A stretch of 5,600 bases of DNA, from positions 1-5,600 of the forward strand of contig DATBDE010000020.1 of the NCBI GenBank assembly GCA_036270095.1, given 5' to 3'. The notes below the pieces were generated by a model, which did no database searches, was not told where the DNA came from, and saw nothing but the letters and a program-made list of their open reading frames with translations. A program made the translations under genes and the position numbers. Shown here in pieces: positions 5,151-5,600 of the stretch (position 1 is its first letter; each line of letters opens with the position of its first letter). Origin of the DNA: DATBDE01 sp036270095 (lineage in GTDB: Bacteria > Actinomycetota > Thermoleophilia > Solirubrobacterales > Solirubrobacteraceae).

Positions 5151-5600
5151 GTGCCACAGGACATCGACATCTCTCCCGTCAACCCCGAGCGCTTCCGCGC
5201 CGTGCTCGGCCTCGAGCGCTACGAGGCCTTCGACCGAGCGGCCGCGAAGGCGCGGTCGCTGCTGGAGGGCCGCGTCGTGTGGAACATCAACTCAACCTCG
5301 CGCGGCGGCGGCGTCGTGGAGCTGCTCCAGCCCCTCGTCGCCTACGCGCGCGGGGCCGGCGTCGACGCGCGGTGGGTCGTCATCCACGGCTCGCCGGAGT
5401 TCTTCACCGTCACCAAGCGCATCCACAACCGCCTCCACGGCGCCGAGGGCGACGGCGGGCCCCTCGACGAGACCGCGCGCGCCGCCTACGAGCGCACCCT
5501 GGCCGACAACGCGGCGGCGATCGTCCCGCGCGTGCGCGAGGGCGACGTCGTGATCGTCCACGACCCGCAGCCCGCGGGGCTCATCGGGGCGCTGCGCGCC
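5151..5600 (+). CDS. treT: Trehalose synthase TreT-type glycosyltransferase (GT4), N-terminal 150 residues, cut by window edge
   Basis: Cytoplasmic GT-B glycosyltransferase expected to join glucose from a nucleotide sugar (ADP- or UDP-glucose) to free glucose, giving trehalose; in some organisms it also runs in reverse. The reading frame from GTG 5151 is open to the window end (exactly 150 codons), about a third of the usual length of slightly over 400. The N-terminal domain shows VNPERFRAVLGLERYEAF (10-27), GRVVWNINSTSRGGGVVELL (40-59), where the glycine-rich loop is the acceptor/donor-site signature, YARGAGVDARWVVIHGSPEFF (65-85), TKRIHNRLHG (88-97) and VVIVHDPQPAGL (133-144). These are characteristic of TreT rather than OtsA or ordinary sucrose/glycogen synthases. 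It starts 30 bases after the LLM gene on the same strand, so an operon is possible. The C-terminal donor-binding domain lies outside the window and cannot be checked. Confidence 0.88.
   Translation, partial: MPQDIDISPVNPERFRAVLGLERYEAFDRAAAKARSLLEGRVVWNINSTSRGGGVVELLQPLVAYARGAGVDARWVVIHGSPEFFTVTKRIHNRLHGAEGDGGPLDETARAAYERTLADNAAAIVPRVREGDVVIVHDPQPAGLIGALRA

Noticed and set aside
5133..5163. TGTCCT/AGGACA inverted repeat enclosing the treT start codon
   Set aside because: The stem is only 6 pairs with a 19-base loop; too weak to propose a translational switch without conservation data.
5292..5561. Minus-strand open frame opposite treT
   Set aside because: The plus-strand frame carries clear TreT motifs; the antisense frame has none.

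Overview
The window is very GC-rich (about 70% or more by eye) with strongly GC-biased third codon positions. It is almost entirely coding. The mix of families suggests a high-GC actinobacterium: an F420-type LLM oxidoreductase of the MSMEG_4141 kind, a tiny DUF6458-like membrane protein, a TreT-type trehalose synthase and a zinc glucose dehydrogenase. Thermoleophilia/Solirubrobacterales is my best guess, as an inference from family distribution and composition only.

Layout. A zinc-dependent glucose 1-dehydrogenase of the medium-chain dehydrogenase superfamily is on the minus strand (1-1025) and runs off the left edge, missing only its C-terminus. It is divergent from the other five genes, which are all on the plus strand: a type II NADH dehydrogenase (1064-2350), a CPA1-type Na+/H+ antiporter (2426-3940, very likely starting further upstream), a two-helix DUF6458-like membrane protein (4023-4208), an LLM-class oxidoreductase (4215-5120), and the N-terminal 150 residues of a TreT-type trehalose synthase (5151 to the right edge). 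Gaps between plus-strand genes are short (6 to about 80 bases), so one or two operons are plausible. No stretch over 300 bases lacks a gene. I see no tRNA, rRNA, CRISPR array, insertion sequence or phage gene.

How the genes could work together (inference). The glucose dehydrogenase has an Asp at the end of the second Rossmann strand, which favours NAD+. The divergent NADH dehydrogenase could then pass the resulting electrons to quinone without pumping protons. The antiporter exchanges Na+ for H+, and trehalose is a compatible solute, so the right side resembles an ion and osmotic homeostasis neighbourhood. The LLM oxidoreductase has no assigned substrate.

I found no clearly new multi-gene system. 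The points most worth a second look are local. The antiporter appears to start at a non-canonical ATT codon, placed 7 bases after a good Shine-Dalgarno that is itself in a small hairpin. The 38-base divergent region holds a perfect 14-base palindrome lying inside overlapping promoter-like elements.
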